64,000 bases of DNA, from the NCBI GenBank assembly GCA_022448365.1, contig JAKVCS010000005.1:124001-188000 (forward strand). The letters are read 5' to 3'. This document shows positions 48,266 to 58,486 of this stretch, in pieces. The notes beneath the pieces were generated by a model. That model was not told the origin of the DNA. It saw nothing but the letters and a program-made list of their open reading frames with translations, and did no database searches. The position numbers and the translations under genes are program-made. Positions within the stretch are counted from its first letter, which is position 1. The number at the start of each line of letters is the position of its first letter. The DNA comes from Saccharospirillaceae bacterium (lineage in GTDB: Bacteria; Pseudomonadota; Gammaproteobacteria; Pseudomonadales; Oceanobacteraceae).

Positions 48266-49060
48266 CTACAATTTAAAACCCGACTCATGGTGCAGAATCC
48301 CCTGAATCTGTGCTGCGCTATCCAGCGCTTGCTCCAGGGTCTGGCTTTGTGCTTCATGGAATAAACGTTTGGTTTCACGTAAACAACGAGCATCGTTGGT
48401 TGCCATCTGACGTGCCAGACCTAACGCATGACCCACCAGCTGATCGGGTTCGACCAGGCGCGAAACCAGGCCCATGGCCAAGGCCTCATCGGCAGAAAAT
48501 GCACGGCCGGTTAACGCCATTTCCAGCGCTTTTTGCATCCCGATACGCCGCGGTAATAACCAGGCGCCACCGTCACCCGGAATAATGCCCAACTTGATAA
48601 AGCTTTCGGAGAATGTCGCCTGATTGCTGGCAATCGCGATGTCACACATACACACCAAATCGTTGCCTGCGCCAACGGCCGGACCATTTACAGCCGCAAT
48701 CACCGGCACTTGCAGGCGGGCAAACGCCAACGGAATTCGCTGAATAAACTGCTTATAGTTTTTCTGCAGTTGTTCTGCATCGCCCTCAAACATACCCGTG
48801 CGGTTTTTCATGGCTTTGATATTGCCACCGCCGGAGAAGACATCGCCGGCACCAGTGAAGACAGCAACTTTCACACGGTCATCTGCATTCAGTTGATCAA
48901 CCATGGTATCAAAGGCGTCGATCACGTCGGCATCGGAAATCGCGTTTTTAATCTCTGGGCGATTCAGCGTCATTAAGGCAATGCTGTTATTACCAGCATC
49001 GTCCTGAATCCGTTCAATGATTAAAGGGTCTGTCTGGTTATCCACCTGATGGTCAGTCAT
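48266..49060 (-). CDS. Enoyl-CoA hydratase/isomerase (crotonase)
   Basis: A 264-residue crotonase with oxyanion-hole segments GAGDVFSGGGNIKAM and NGPAVGAGNDLVCMCD, and a GIIPGDGGAWLLPR helix. It overlaps the acetoacetyl-CoA synthetase gene by eight bases and ends the liu operon. The exact substrate is unclear; it is a second crotonase besides liuC. Confidence 0.82.
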   Translation of the reverse strand: MTDHQVDNQTDPLIIERIQDDAGNNSIALMTLNRPEIKNAISDADVIDAFDTMVDQLNADDRVKVAVFTGAGDVFSGGGNIKAMKNRTGMFEGDAEQLQKNYKQFIQRIPLAFARLQVPVIAAVNGPAVGAGNDLVCMCDIAIASNQATFSESFIKLGIIPGDGGAWLLPRRIGMQKALEMALTGRAFSADEALAMGLVSRLVEPDQLVGHALGLARQMATNDARCLRETKRLFHEAQSQTLEQALDSAAQIQGILHHESGFKL

Positions 49061-51098
49061 AGGCTAGCTCCTCAATATCTTTAAAGTGCGCCAGTGCCTG
49101 TGGGTTGGCTAATGCATCGGTGTTTTTCACCGGGTCGCCGTGCACCGCATTGCGCACCGCCAGTTCCACCAGCTTGCCAGAAATGGTACGGGGTAATTCC
49201 GGTACCGCGATTACCTTAGCCGGAACATGGCGTGGGGTGCAGTTGGCGCGAATCTGCTGACGTATTTTCTGACGCAAGTCGTCAGTCATAACGGTGTTTT
49301 GCAAACCCGATGCCAGCGCTTCCTTAGATAAAACAACAAACAACACAACACGTACGTCGTCCCGCCATTGCTGACCAATCGCGAGACTTTCTATCACTTC
49401 ATCCAGCTTCTCGACCTGCCGATAAATCTCGGCGGTACCAATACGCACACCGCCGGGATTTAACACCGCATCGCTGCGACCATGAATAATCAAGCCACGG
49501 TGTGGGGTTACCTCTGCATAGTCTCCATGGGCCCAAACATTCTGAAATTGATCAAAATAAGCGCTGTGGTATTTCAGACCGTATGCGATTTCCGAGCAGT
49601 CATCATTCCAGAAACCCACCGGCATCGAAGGGAAGGCCTGAGCACACACCAGTTCGCCTTTTTCGCCTGCTTTGGCCTTGCCACCGTCGTCATTCCAGGT
49701 CTGAACATCCATTCCCAGCCCAAAACACTGTAGCTCACCGCGATAAACGGGTAACAGCGGGCTGCCCAGCGCAAAACAGGAAATAATATCGGTGCCGCCA
49801 GAGATTGAGCATAACGCCAGGTCCGCATGGCCATTACGTTCAACAGCTACATCACGATACACATAATCGAAACTTTCATGCGCCAGCGGTGAGCCGGTGG
49901 AGAGCAGTGTGCGAACTTTATGATGATGAGAGGCAGCAGGCTTAATGCCGGCTTTTTCCAGCGCACTGATGTATTTGGCACTGGTACCAAAAATCGTCAT
50001 GCCTTCCTGCTCGGCAATATTCCACATCACCTCAGGGTTGGCCTCCCCGTCCTGATGAAACGGTGATCCATCAAACAATAATAACGTCGCCCCTGTGGAT
50101 AAACCCGATACCAGCCAGTTCCACATCATCCAGCCACAGGTGGTGAAATAGAACAGCACGTCAGCCGGTTTTACGTCGGTGTGCAGCAGCAGTTCTTTTT
50201 TGTGCTGCAGCAAAGTACCGCCAGCACCGTGCACAATGCATTTCGGCACGCCGGTGGTACCGGAGCTGTACATAATATAAAGCGGGTGATCGAAGGGCAG
50301 GGCTTCGAAATCGATATCACTGGAATCGTTGTTTAAAAAATCATTCCAAATAATCGACTGCTCGGGCTGAGAAAATTCATTATCTAAACCAACGTAAGGC
50401 ACCGAGATCAATTGTTCGGCATTCAGATTCAGTGATTCAGCAATAGCCGCAACCCGTTCACCACAATCGATCTTTTTACCGGCATATAAATAGCCCTGAG
50501 TTGCCAGCAATAACTTAGGTTTGATCTGACCAAAACGATCCAGCACCCCCTGGATACCAAAGTCCGGCGAGCACGATGAGAACACCGCTCCGATGCTGGT
50601 TGCGGCCAACATAGTAATTACGGTTTGTGGGCAGTTGGGCATAAACGCAGCAACGCGATCTCCGGCAACAACGCCCACTGCACGCATGGCATGAGCCGCT
50701 TTAGCGACCTGCAAATACAGTTCGGCGTAGCTGATCTCAACACGGGTATCAGGGTCTTCATTGCGGAAAACCAGAGCGGCTTTATTCGCCAGATCAGGAT
50801 TGTTGGCGGGCGCCAGCAGGTTCTCAGCGAAGTTCAATTTTGCACCGTCAAACCAGCGCGCACCGGGCATGTTATCGCCGTTGGTTAATACGCGGTTATA
50901 AAGCGTCTGGGCTTCTATCTGAGCGTAATGCCACAACAGAGACCAAAAGGCTTCGCGCTGTTCAATACTCCATTGATGCAGGTCTGCGTAGCTGTTCAGG
51001 TTTAGGGAATATTCGCTGTTGGCCCGCTCGAGGAAGGCCAGCATATTCGACGCTTGTTGCCGCTGCGGGCTGGCTTGCCACAATAAATCCTGAGTCAT
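49053..51098 (-). CDS. aacS: Acetoacetyl-CoA synthetase
   Basis: A 681-residue adenylate-forming enzyme: acetoacetate + ATP + CoA to acetoacetyl-CoA. AMP-binding signature MYSSGTTGVPKCIVHG and CGWMMWNWLVSGL are the AacS pattern. It recovers the acetoacetate released by HMG-CoA lyase. Six bases follow liuE. Confidence 0.93.
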   Translation of the reverse strand: MTQDLLWQASPQRQQASNMLAFLERANSEYSLNLNSYADLHQWSIEQREAFWSLLWHYAQIEAQTLYNRVLTNGDNMPGARWFDGAKLNFAENLLAPANNPDLANKAALVFRNEDPDTRVEISYAELYLQVAKAAHAMRAVGVVAGDRVAAFMPNCPQTVITMLAATSIGAVFSSCSPDFGIQGVLDRFGQIKPKLLLATQGYLYAGKKIDCGERVAAIAESLNLNAEQLISVPYVGLDNEFSQPEQSIIWNDFLNNDSSDIDFEALPFDHPLYIMYSSGTTGVPKCIVHGAGGTLLQHKKELLLHTDVKPADVLFYFTTCGWMMWNWLVSGLSTGATLLLFDGSPFHQDGEANPEVMWNIAEQEGMTIFGTSAKYISALEKAGIKPAASHHHKVRTLLSTGSPLAHESFDYVYRDVAVERNGHADLALCSISGGTDIISCFALGSPLLPVYRGELQCFGLGMDVQTWNDDGGKAKAGEKGELVCAQAFPSMPVGFWNDDCSEIAYGLKYHSAYFDQFQNVWAHGDYAEVTPHRGLIIHGRSDAVLNPGGVRIGTAEIYRQVEKLDEVIESLAIGQQWRDDVRVVLFVVLSKEALASGLQNTVMTDDLRQKIRQQIRANCTPRHVPAKVIAVPELPRTISGKLVELAVRNAVHGDPVKNTDALANPQALAHFKDIEELAYD

Positions 51099-51104
51099 GT
51101 TGTT

Positions 51105-52043
51105 TTACCCACTTGCGCTTTGTGCCGCGATGGCCAAGCCGGCCTTACTGCCATTCGGACGGTTTAATTGTTCACTGATCCAGGCACCGGTTTGTGCCAA
51201 CGACTGTAGATCAACACCCGAGTCGTAACCCAGGCCGTTAAGCATATATACCACGTCCTCGGTGGCGACATTACCGGAGGCGGCTACTCCGGTCGCTGTG
51301 GCACCGGCATACGGGCAACCGCCCAAACCAGCAACCGAGCTATCCACGGTACGAATACCCAGTTCCAGTGCGGCGTAGATATTGGCCAGCGCCTGGCCAT
51401 AGGTATCGTGGAAATGCACTGCCAGCTGCGACATCGGTACATGCATCGCCAGGGTACGAATCAGTTGTTGAGTTTTGGCTGGCGTGCCAACACCAATAGT
51501 GTCGCCGAGAGAAATTTCATAGCAGCCCATATCCAGCAAAGCTTGGGCAACATCGACCACTTTATTCACATCCACTTCACCCTGATACGGGCAGCCCATC
51601 ACGGTGGAAACATAACCGCGCACCGGTAAACCAACGGTACGGGCGTGATCCAGCACTGGACGAATTCGCTCCAGACTCTGCTGAACCGTGCAATTAATAT
51701 TCTTTTGCGTGAAGGCATCTGAAGCAGCGGTGAATACCGCCACTTCATCGGCGTTAGCGGCTAACGCGCCTTCTAACCCTTGTAGGTTGGGTGTCAGCGC
51801 TGCGTATTTCACCGCGTTGTTGCGCTTAGGACTGGCCTTCAGTTGTTGCAGCACCTGATCGCTGCCCGCCATTTGCGGCACCCATTTTGGTGAGACAAAA
51901 CTGCCCGATTCGATGGTCGTTAAACCACAAGCGGCCAGACGTTCGATCAGCTCAACCTTGAGTTTGACCGACAGTTCCTGCTTTTCATTTTGCAGGCCAT
52001 CGCGGGCGCCTACTTCGACGATTTTTATTTTTTCTTTTTTCAT
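51105..52043 (-). CDS. liuE: Hydroxymethylglutaryl-CoA lyase
   Basis: A 312-residue TIM-barrel lyase: HMG-CoA to acetoacetate + acetyl-CoA. Active-site ARDGLQNE near residue 12 and the signature cysteine in VAGLGGCPYAGATATG are present. The start at ATG 52043 (MKKEKIKIVEV) is preferred; near GTG/TTG starts would add three residues. It is separated from liuD by two cloverleaf elements. Confidence 0.94.
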   Translation of the reverse strand: MKKEKIKIVEVGARDGLQNEKQELSVKLKVELIERLAACGLTTIESGSFVSPKWVPQMAGSDQVLQQLKASPKRNNAVKYAALTPNLQGLEGALAANADEVAVFTAASDAFTQKNINCTVQQSLERIRPVLDHARTVGLPVRGYVSTVMGCPYQGEVDVNKVVDVAQALLDMGCYEISLGDTIGVGTPAKTQQLIRTLAMHVPMSQLAVHFHDTYGQALANIYAALELGIRTVDSSVAGLGGCPYAGATATGVAASGNVATEDVVYMLNGLGYDSGVDLQSLAQTGAWISEQLNRPNGSKAGLAIAAQSASG

Positions 52044-52073
52044 CACTAGCAAACCTTATCTAGGTTTTACGCC

Positions 52074-52187
52074 GAGTGTGGCAGCCATAAGACTTTTTTA
52101 CCGCCGCGAAAAGGGTACATCCATGCACTGATTCGCGGTCGCAACATCCTGTTGCTGCTTTAAAAAAGCCTTATGACTGCCGCACTC
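52074..52187. repeat. Cloverleaf-like multi-hairpin intergenic element (copy 2)
   Basis: Outer arms 52074-52100 and 52161-52187 match as inverted repeats at 24 of 27 positions. Inside are CCGCGAA (52104-52110) with TTCGCGG (52132-52138), tipped by GTACATCCATGCAC, and the perfect GCAACA-TCC-TGTTGC hairpin (52141-52155). It shares the CATCC tip motif with copy 1. Confidence 0.75.
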
Positions 52188-52200
52188 TTTTCCTTTATCC

Positions 52201-52212
52201 GAAACACGTTTC
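52201..52212. promoter_or_regulatory. Short dyad between the two elements
   Basis: GAAACACGTTTC is an inverted repeat of GAAAC with a two-base centre, resembling the motif reported for PsrA-type fatty-acid regulators. A weak, low-certainty site. Confidence 0.2.
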
Positions 52213-52229
52213 CGGTTAGTCCAAGAATA

Positions 52230-52339
52230 TTGGATGGTTCCGTGATTTTTCAGAGCCAGCAACAGGATGTTGCGTGTGCATAGAGATCACAGGGATGTGG
52301 CTTTCTATGCACCGGCTGAAAAATTACGGTGCCATGCAA
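52230..52339. repeat. Cloverleaf-like multi-hairpin intergenic element (copy 3)
   Basis: Outer arms 52230-52257 and 52314-52339 pair with a two-base bulge and a few mismatches. Inside are GCAACA-GGA-TGTTGC (52259-52273), the exact inverse of the copy 2 hairpin, and GTGCATAGA (52276-52284) with TCTATGCAC (52304-52312), tipped by CACAGGGATGTG. It is oriented opposite to copies 1 and 2. Confidence 0.75.
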
Positions 52340-52346
52340 AATTCGT

Positions 52347-54338
52347 CTATTCCTCACCCTGAAGAGCAATCAACTCAGCACCTTCAAACACCTGATCACC
52401 AGTGCCGTAGAACACCTGCTTAACCACGCCGTCTTCGGCTGCGCGAATGCTGTGCTCCATCTTCATCGCTTCCATAACCATCAGCACCTGACCGGCTTCC
52501 ACCTGATCACCGGCTGTGACGTTGACTTCCAGCACCTGACCCGACATCGGAGCGGTTAAACCACCATGGTCGTCACCAGCACCTTCGCCCAACCAGACAT
52601 GGCGGGCGTAACGCTTGGTCGCTTTTTCCAGCCAGACGATGGCTTCGTCATCGGTAATTTTGACGTTATGGCGTTGAATTTTGCCATCCAGCTCGTAGCT
52701 TAAAACGCCGCTATTCAGGCTCAGGCCGTTAACCCTGTATGACTGGTCTTCGATGTCGATCTGAAGCGAACCATCCGCTTGATGCTGAACCTTGGCGACA
52801 CAGGAATCACCGCTGGCGGTATTCAAATAAACCGTTTTGCGAGCATTCAGATTCATTCTGAAATGATCATGGATATTCCAGGGATCAGAGGACGTCGCAA
52901 CCCCGGATTTTGCCTCGTGCGCCAGCTCTGCCAGTGCGCCCAATAACCAGTCCGGATCCTGCTCGGCATCCAGCTCATGACGATCAATAAAATCGGTCGA
53001 TAGATCTGCTGCGATAAAGCCCGGCTCTGCCATTAAACGCGCGAGAAAATCACGGTTGTTTTTAACCCCATCGATTTCCAATTCAGTTAACGCTTGCTGC
53101 ATGCGAACAATGGCGGCATTGCGATCGGCACCCCACACAATCAGCTTAGCGATCATCGGATCGTAATACGGCGATACGGTATCACCTTCGATCACACCAC
53201 TATCAACCCGAATAGAGGAAGTCCTGTCAAAGTTACAGGCGGCAGGCCAGCGTAAACGGCTTAAATCACCAATCGCTGGCAAGAAGCCATTGTCGGCATC
53301 CTCGGCGTAAATCCGCACTTCGATTGCGTGGCCATGAACGCGCAACTGGTCCTGAGTCACCGGAAGGGTCTCACCCGCAGCCACACGCAGCTGCCATTCC
53401 ACCAGATCCTGGTCAGTGACCATTTCGGTAACCGGATGCTCAACCTGCAGACGGGTGTTCATCTCCATAAAGAAGAAATCACCACGGCTATCGAGCAGGA
53501 ATTCCACGGTACCGGCGCCAACGTAATTAATCTTATGGGCGGCGGCGAGGGCGGCTTCACCCATGCGGCGACGTAAATCTTCGTCGTCATTAAAACCCGG
53601 AGCCGGTGCCTCCTCAATCACCTTCTGGTGACGACGTTGCACCGAACAATCACGTTCAAACAGGTAAACACCGTTGCCGTGTTTATCGCAGAATACCTGC
53701 ACTTCCACGTGACGTGGCTTCAGCAGATATTTTTCAATCAGCAGACGGTCATCGCCAAAAGACGATAACCCCTCACGACGGGCACTGACGATGTTTTCCA
53801 ACACGTCGGCGGCTTTGTCCACCACCCGCATACCTTTACCACCGCCACCCGCGCTGGCTTTTAACAGCACCGGAAAGCCAATGCGTTCGGCTTCAGCGCA
53901 CAACAAATCATCAGACTGGTCTTCACCGTGGTAGCCAGGCACCAGCGGCACTGCGCTATCAGATAACAGGGCTTTGGCGCTGGCTTTGTCACCCATGGCT
54001 TCGATAGAAGATGCCGATGGGCCAATAAATTCGATAGCGTTTTCAGTACAGGCACGGGAAAACGCCGCGTTTTCACTCAGGAATCCATAGCCCGGATGAA
54101 TTGCCTGGGCGCCGGTTTGTTTTGCCGCTGCAATCACATTATCGATTTGCAGATAGCTTTGGCTGGCGGCCGCCGGGCCAACACACACGGCTTCATCAGC
54201 GGCTAATACATGTTGCGCGTGACGATCGGCTTCGGAATACAACGCCACGGTGCGAATACCCATGGCTTTAGCAGTACGCATCACCCGCAGGGCAATTTCG
54301 CCGCGGTTAGCAATCAGGATCTTACTGAACATAGTCAT
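52347..54338 (-). CDS. liuD: Methylcrotonyl-CoA carboxylase, biotin-carrying alpha subunit
   Basis: A 663-residue biotin carboxylase plus BCCP: ATP-grasp with SAGGGGKGMRVV, EMNTRLQVEHPVTE, and C-terminal biotin site AMKME with K626. With LiuB it carboxylates 3-methylcrotonyl-CoA. ATG 54338 follows AGGAG. Confidence 0.95.
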   Translation of the reverse strand: MTMFSKILIANRGEIALRVMRTAKAMGIRTVALYSEADRHAQHVLAADEAVCVGPAAASQSYLQIDNVIAAAKQTGAQAIHPGYGFLSENAAFSRACTENAIEFIGPSASSIEAMGDKASAKALLSDSAVPLVPGYHGEDQSDDLLCAEAERIGFPVLLKASAGGGGKGMRVVDKAADVLENIVSARREGLSSFGDDRLLIEKYLLKPRHVEVQVFCDKHGNGVYLFERDCSVQRRHQKVIEEAPAPGFNDDEDLRRRMGEAALAAAHKINYVGAGTVEFLLDSRGDFFFMEMNTRLQVEHPVTEMVTDQDLVEWQLRVAAGETLPVTQDQLRVHGHAIEVRIYAEDADNGFLPAIGDLSRLRWPAACNFDRTSSIRVDSGVIEGDTVSPYYDPMIAKLIVWGADRNAAIVRMQQALTELEIDGVKNNRDFLARLMAEPGFIAADLSTDFIDRHELDAEQDPDWLLGALAELAHEAKSGVATSSDPWNIHDHFRMNLNARKTVYLNTASGDSCVAKVQHQADGSLQIDIEDQSYRVNGLSLNSGVLSYELDGKIQRHNVKITDDEAIVWLEKATKRYARHVWLGEGAGDDHGGLTAPMSGQVLEVNVTAGDQVEAGQVLMVMEAMKMEHSIRAAEDGVVKQVFYGTGDQVFEGAELIALQGEE

Positions 54339-54339
54339 G

Positions 54340-55143
54340 TTATTTATCTCCTGTTGCGCTGTTTGTTACGGAATAAGCTGCAGCACGCTTTTCAAAAAAT
54401 GCGGTTAAGCCTTCCTGACCTTCATCACCCACACGTAAACGAGCAATCAGTTCCGAGGTGTAGGCTTTTAACTCATCATCGATGGCTTTATTACTGACCT
54501 CTCGAATCAGTTGCTTGGTAGCGGCGATGGCTTGCGGGCCGTTATTCAGCAGATTTCTGATCCAGCCAGCCGTCACATCAGAGAGCGTTTCACGTGAAAC
54601 AATTTGATGTATCAATCCGATTTCATATGCCTTTTCGGCATTAATAAGTTCAGCCGTTAAGAAATAACGACGCGCCTGACGTGCGCCCATCGCCGCAATC
54701 ACATACGGACTGATGGTTGCCGGACTCAGACCCAGTTTCACTTCACTCAGACAGAAACGGGCATCATCCGATGCCACTACCATATCGCAGCAGCTGATCA
54801 GACCCAGGGCACCACCAAAAGCAGCACCTTGAACTTCAGCAATCGTGGGTTTTGGGAAGGAGTTCAGTTCATCCAGCAGATCAGCCAGACGGCCAGAGTC
54901 GGCCTGGTTTTCTGCCAGCGACGCTTGTTTCTGTGACTTCATCCAGTTCAGGTCACCACCGGCGCAAAAGTGTTTACCTTCGCCCTGCAATACCAGAACC
55001 CGCACGGCATCATCTGCCGCCAGGCTGGCCAGTGCCTGACGTAATTCGGAAACAGTTTCGGCATTAAAAGCGTTATGAACCTGTGGACGGTTCAGAGTTA
55101 AGCGGGCGATTTTCCCTGCAATATGAACGGTAATATTTTCCAT
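54340..55143 (-). CDS. liuC: Methylglutaconyl-CoA hydratase
   Basis: A 267-residue crotonase with GKHFCAGGDLNWMK and GAAFGGALGLISCCDM; the position in the cluster assigns it to 3-methylglutaconyl-CoA hydration. It carries the parS site within its codons for V-S-R-E-T. Only one base separates its stop from the liuD ATG. Confidence 0.92.
   Translation of the reverse strand: MENITVHIAGKIARLTLNRPQVHNAFNAETVSELRQALASLAADDAVRVLVLQGEGKHFCAGGDLNWMKSQKQASLAENQADSGRLADLLDELNSFPKPTIAEVQGAAFGGALGLISCCDMVVASDDARFCLSEVKLGLSPATISPYVIAAMGARQARRYFLTAELINAEKAYEIGLIHQIVSRETLSDVTAGWIRNLLNNGPQAIAATKQLIREVSNKAIDDELKAYTSELIARLRVGDEGQEGLTAFFEKRAAAYSVTNSATGDK
54586..54601. promoter_or_regulatory. parS centromere site inside liuC
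   Basis: CGTTTCACGTGAAACA: the inner 14-bp GTTTCACGTGAAAC is a perfect palindrome. The whole matches the ParB consensus TGTTTCACGTGAAACA at 15 of 16 positions. It lies about 7.2 kb from parA and 8 kb from parB, as expected for chromosomal parS clusters near the origin. Confidence 0.88.
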
Positions 55144-55155
55144 AGTTCCGTACCC

Positions 55156-56796
55156 TTACATCCGAAACACGCCAAACTGCGTGTCCTCAATCGGTTTATT
55201 CAGACAAGCGGATAACGCCAAACCCAACACCCGGCGGCTATCAGCCGGATCAATAATGCCGTCGTCCCACAGGCGTGCGGAGCTGTAATACGGATGACCT
55301 TGTTTTTCATACGTATCGCGTATCGGTTGTTTAAATGCCTCGGCTTCGGCGTCTTTCCATTCCACACCTTTCTTGGCGAGAGCGTCTTTTTTCACCTGAG
55401 CCAGAACACCGGCGGCCTGTTCGCCGCCCATCACCGAAATACGGGCGTTGGGCCACATAAACATAAAGTTCGGATCATAAGCACGGCCACACATGCCATA
55501 GTTACCGGCACCAAAAGAGCCACCAATCACCAAGGTTAATTTAGGCACTCTGGCACACGCGACAGCGGTAACCATTTTGGCGCCATGACGGGCGATACCT
55601 TCGGCTTCGTATTTTGATCCAACCATAAAACCGGTGATGTTTTGCAGGAAGATCAGCGGAATCTTGCGCTGCGCGCACAACTCAATAAAGTGCGCCCCTT
55701 TTTGGGCAGCCTCACTGAACAGGATGCCGTTGTTGGCAACAATGCCCACCGGCATGCCGTATAGCCGGGCAAACCCTGTCACCAGCGTGGTGCCGTATCG
55801 CGCCTTAAATTCATCAAATTCAGAACCATCGACTAAACGGGCAATGACTTCACGTACGTCATACGGGAGGCGGGTATCCTGAGGGATCAGGCCATACAAC
55901 TCTTCCGCCGGATACCGTGGTTCTTTAGTTGGGGACTCAACACTTTCGCGCTGATCCACAGCCGTGTTCTCAAAAGAATAGGGCTTCTGCCAGTTGAGAC
56001 GACCTACGGCGTTACGCGCCAGCTGCAAACCGTGGGCATCGTTTTCCGCCAGATGATCGGCAACACCAGATTTCGTGGTGTGTAATTCGCCGCCACCCAG
56101 TTCTTCGGCGGTGACTTCTTCACCGATTGCCATCTTCACCAGCGGTGGGCCCGCCAGAAAAATGGTGCCTTGCTCACGCACGATAATGGCTTCGTCCGCC
56201 ATGGCTGGCACATAAGCACCACCAGCGGTACAGGAACCCATTACTACCGCAATTTGTGGAATGCCGCAGGCCGACATGTTGGCCTGGTTAAAGAAGATGC
56301 GTCCGAAGTGTTCGCGGTCCGGAAATACTTCTTCCTGACGCGGCAGATTAGCACCGCCAGAATCGACAAGATAAATACACGGCAGACGGTTCTGCTCCGC
56401 AATGGCCTGGGCGCGCAGGTGTTTTTTCACGGTCAGCGGGTAATAGCTACCGCCTTTTACCGTGGCGTCGTTAGCGACAATCATACATTCCACACCATTC
56501 ACCCGACCGATTCCGGCAACCGCTCCGGCGGCAGGGACGTGCTCACCGTCGTACACTTCAAACGCGGCCATCTGGCCAATTTCCAGAAAAGCACTGCCCG
56601 GATCAAGCAACTGCTGAATGCGTTCGCGCACCGGCAGTTTGCCGCGGCTGATGTGACGTTGCATCGACGCTTCACCACCGCCCTCACGGATGGTGGCGAG
56701 TTTATCGCGCAGGTCATCAACCAGCGACTGCATATGGGCGTGGTTGGCCTCGTAGTCGGGTGAGTGTGTATCCAGACGCGTCTGAATGATTGGCAT
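55156..56796 (-). CDS. liuB: Methylcrotonyl-CoA carboxylase, carboxyltransferase beta subunit
   Basis: A 546-residue carboxyltransferase with the [20 protein letters not shown] start region and [15 protein letters not shown]; the partner of LiuD. It belongs to leucine/isovalerate degradation. Confidence 0.95.
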   Translation of the reverse strand: MPIIQTRLDTHSPDYEANHAHMQSLVDDLRDKLATIREGGGEASMQRHISRGKLPVRERIQQLLDPGSAFLEIGQMAAFEVYDGEHVPAAGAVAGIGRVNGVECMIVANDATVKGGSYYPLTVKKHLRAQAIAEQNRLPCIYLVDSGGANLPRQEEVFPDREHFGRIFFNQANMSACGIPQIAVVMGSCTAGGAYVPAMADEAIIVREQGTIFLAGPPLVKMAIGEEVTAEELGGGELHTTKSGVADHLAENDAHGLQLARNAVGRLNWQKPYSFENTAVDQRESVESPTKEPRYPAEELYGLIPQDTRLPYDVREVIARLVDGSEFDEFKARYGTTLVTGFARLYGMPVGIVANNGILFSEAAQKGAHFIELCAQRKIPLIFLQNITGFMVGSKYEAEGIARHGAKMVTAVACARVPKLTLVIGGSFGAGNYGMCGRAYDPNFMFMWPNARISVMGGEQAAGVLAQVKKDALAKKGVEWKDAEAEAFKQPIRDTYEKQGHPYYSSARLWDDGIIDPADSRRVLGLALSACLNKPIEDTQFGVFRM

Positions 56797-56826
56797 AACG
56801 CTTACCTCGTTCTCGCAGTACCGGAG

Positions 56827-57984
56827 TTATTTCAGTTCTTCAAACATTTCACGGCCGATCAACATACGGCGGATCTCCGACGTACCGGCACCAATTTCAT
56901 ACAGCTTGGCATCGCGTAATAAACGACCCGTCGGGAAATCATTGATATAGCCGTTTCCACCCAGTAGTTGAATCGCATCCAGCGCCATTTGCGTGGCTTT
57001 TTCAGCGGTATAGAGAATCACGCCAGCCGCGTCTTTGCGGGTGGTTTCACCACGGTCACAAGCTGCAGCAACGTTGTAGAGATAAGAACGTGAAGCGTTC
57101 ATATTGGTGTACATATCCGCCAGCTTGCCCTGTACCAGCTGGAACTGACCCAGCGATTTACCAAACTGCTGACGATCAACAATGTAAGGTTTCACAATAT
57201 CCATACAGGCCATCATGATGCCGGTCGGGCCACCCGACAGCACCACACGCTCGTAATCCAGGCCACTCATCAGCACCTTCACACCCTGATTTAAACCACC
57301 GAGGATATTTTCTTCTGGTACTGCACAGTCTTCGAAAATCAGTTCACAGGTATTGGAGCCGCGCATACCGAGCTTGTCGAGGTGGGTGCCACGGCTGAAC
57401 CCTTTAAAGTCGCGCTCAACAATAAACGCGGTAATACCGTGAGGGCCTTTTTCACTGTCGGTTTTGGCGTAGATCACATAAGTGTTGGCGTCCGGACCAT
57501 TGGTAATCCACATCTTGCTGCCATTCAGAATGTACCTATCACCTTGTTTATCAGCGCGCAGCTTCATGCTAACCACATCAGAGCCGGCGTTTGGTTCACT
57601 CATTGCCAACGCACCAATGTGTTCACCGGATATCAGTTTTGGCAAGTACCTGGTCTTTTGCTCAGCGCTGCCGTTACGCGAAATCTGGTTTACGCACAGG
57701 TTTGAGTGGGCACCATAAGACAGGCCAACGGAGGCGGAAGCACGGGAAATTTCTTCCATCGCGACGACATGGGCCAGATAACCCATGTTGGCGCCGCCGT
57801 ATTCTTCTTCTGCGGTGATACCCAGCAAACCCTGGTCACCAAAGCGCTTCCACATCTCATTTGGGAACCGGTTTTCCTTATCCACCTCAGCCGCAATGGG
57901 CGCCAGCTCGCTCTGAACGAAGCCGTTGACCTGGTCGCGCAACATGTCGATGGTTTCGCCTAAGCCGAAATTTAAATCGCTCAT
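56827..57984 (-). CDS. liuA: Isovaleryl-CoA dehydrogenase
   Basis: A 385-residue acyl-CoA dehydrogenase with the catalytic Glu in [13 protein letters not shown], which is the internal position typical of isovaleryl-CoA dehydrogenases, and the FAD region [16 protein letters not shown] 57984 with AGGAG upstream is taken over the in-frame TTG two codons earlier. Confidence 0.95.
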   Translation of the reverse strand: MSDLNFGLGETIDMLRDQVNGFVQSELAPIAAEVDKENRFPNEMWKRFGDQGLLGITAEEEYGGANMGYLAHVVAMEEISRASASVGLSYGAHSNLCVNQISRNGSAEQKTRYLPKLISGEHIGALAMSEPNAGSDVVSMKLRADKQGDRYILNGSKMWITNGPDANTYVIYAKTDSEKGPHGITAFIVERDFKGFSRGTHLDKLGMRGSNTCELIFEDCAVPEENILGGLNQGVKVLMSGLDYERVVLSGGPTGIMMACMDIVKPYIVDRQQFGKSLGQFQLVQGKLADMYTNMNASRSYLYNVAAACDRGETTRKDAAGVILYTAEKATQMALDAIQLLGGNGYINDFPTGRLLRDAKLYEIGAGTSEIRRMLIGREMFEELK

Positions 57985-58092
57985 AGTCAAACTCCTGTTG
58001 GGTTAGCCCAAGTTTAAATTGTGATTTTTGTTTTTATTTTTCCCGCCGCGCTTATTCACGAGGCGGTTGATCAGGTGACAACGCAGCTAGTT

Positions 58093-58470
58093 TCAGGAAA
58101 GCGCTTCTCGTGCTTTCAGCTCCGCATCGTCCAAATCTTCCATCATGCGCTCGATATCATGTAACTGCTGACGCAAATGCGCACGACGGTCTTCAATCAC
58201 CGCCAGCAGCTTTTCCAACTGCGGCCGGTTGGCATCGGGCGTTTCACCCGGGGCGTACATTTCAATCAGCTCTCGACTCTGGGCCAGCGACAAACCTAAA
58301 CGTTTACCACGCAGAATCAGCTTGAGAGTTACCCGATCCTGGGGGGAATAAATCCGCGTCTGACCTTCACGTCGCGGCTGCAACATACCCTCAGCTTCGT
58401 AAAAACGAATGGTGCGGGTGGTGATATCAAACTCATCCGCTAAATCGCGGATGCTGTAGGTCTGGCTCAT
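58093..58470 (-). CDS. liuR: MerR-family regulator LiuR
   Basis: A 125-residue MerR-type regulator: N-terminal HTH (YSIRDLADEFDITTRTIRFYEAEGML) and a dimerisation coiled coil. It has no obvious metal cysteines, fitting an acyl-CoA-sensing repressor of the liu operon. It heads the operon. Confidence 0.92.
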   Translation of the reverse strand: MSQTYSIRDLADEFDITTRTIRFYEAEGMLQPRREGQTRIYSPQDRVTLKLILRGKRLGLSLAQSRELIEMYAPGETPDANRPQLEKLLAVIEDRRAHLRQQLHDIERMMEDLDDAELKAREALS

Positions 58471-58486
58471 AGGTTTCTCTGGATAA

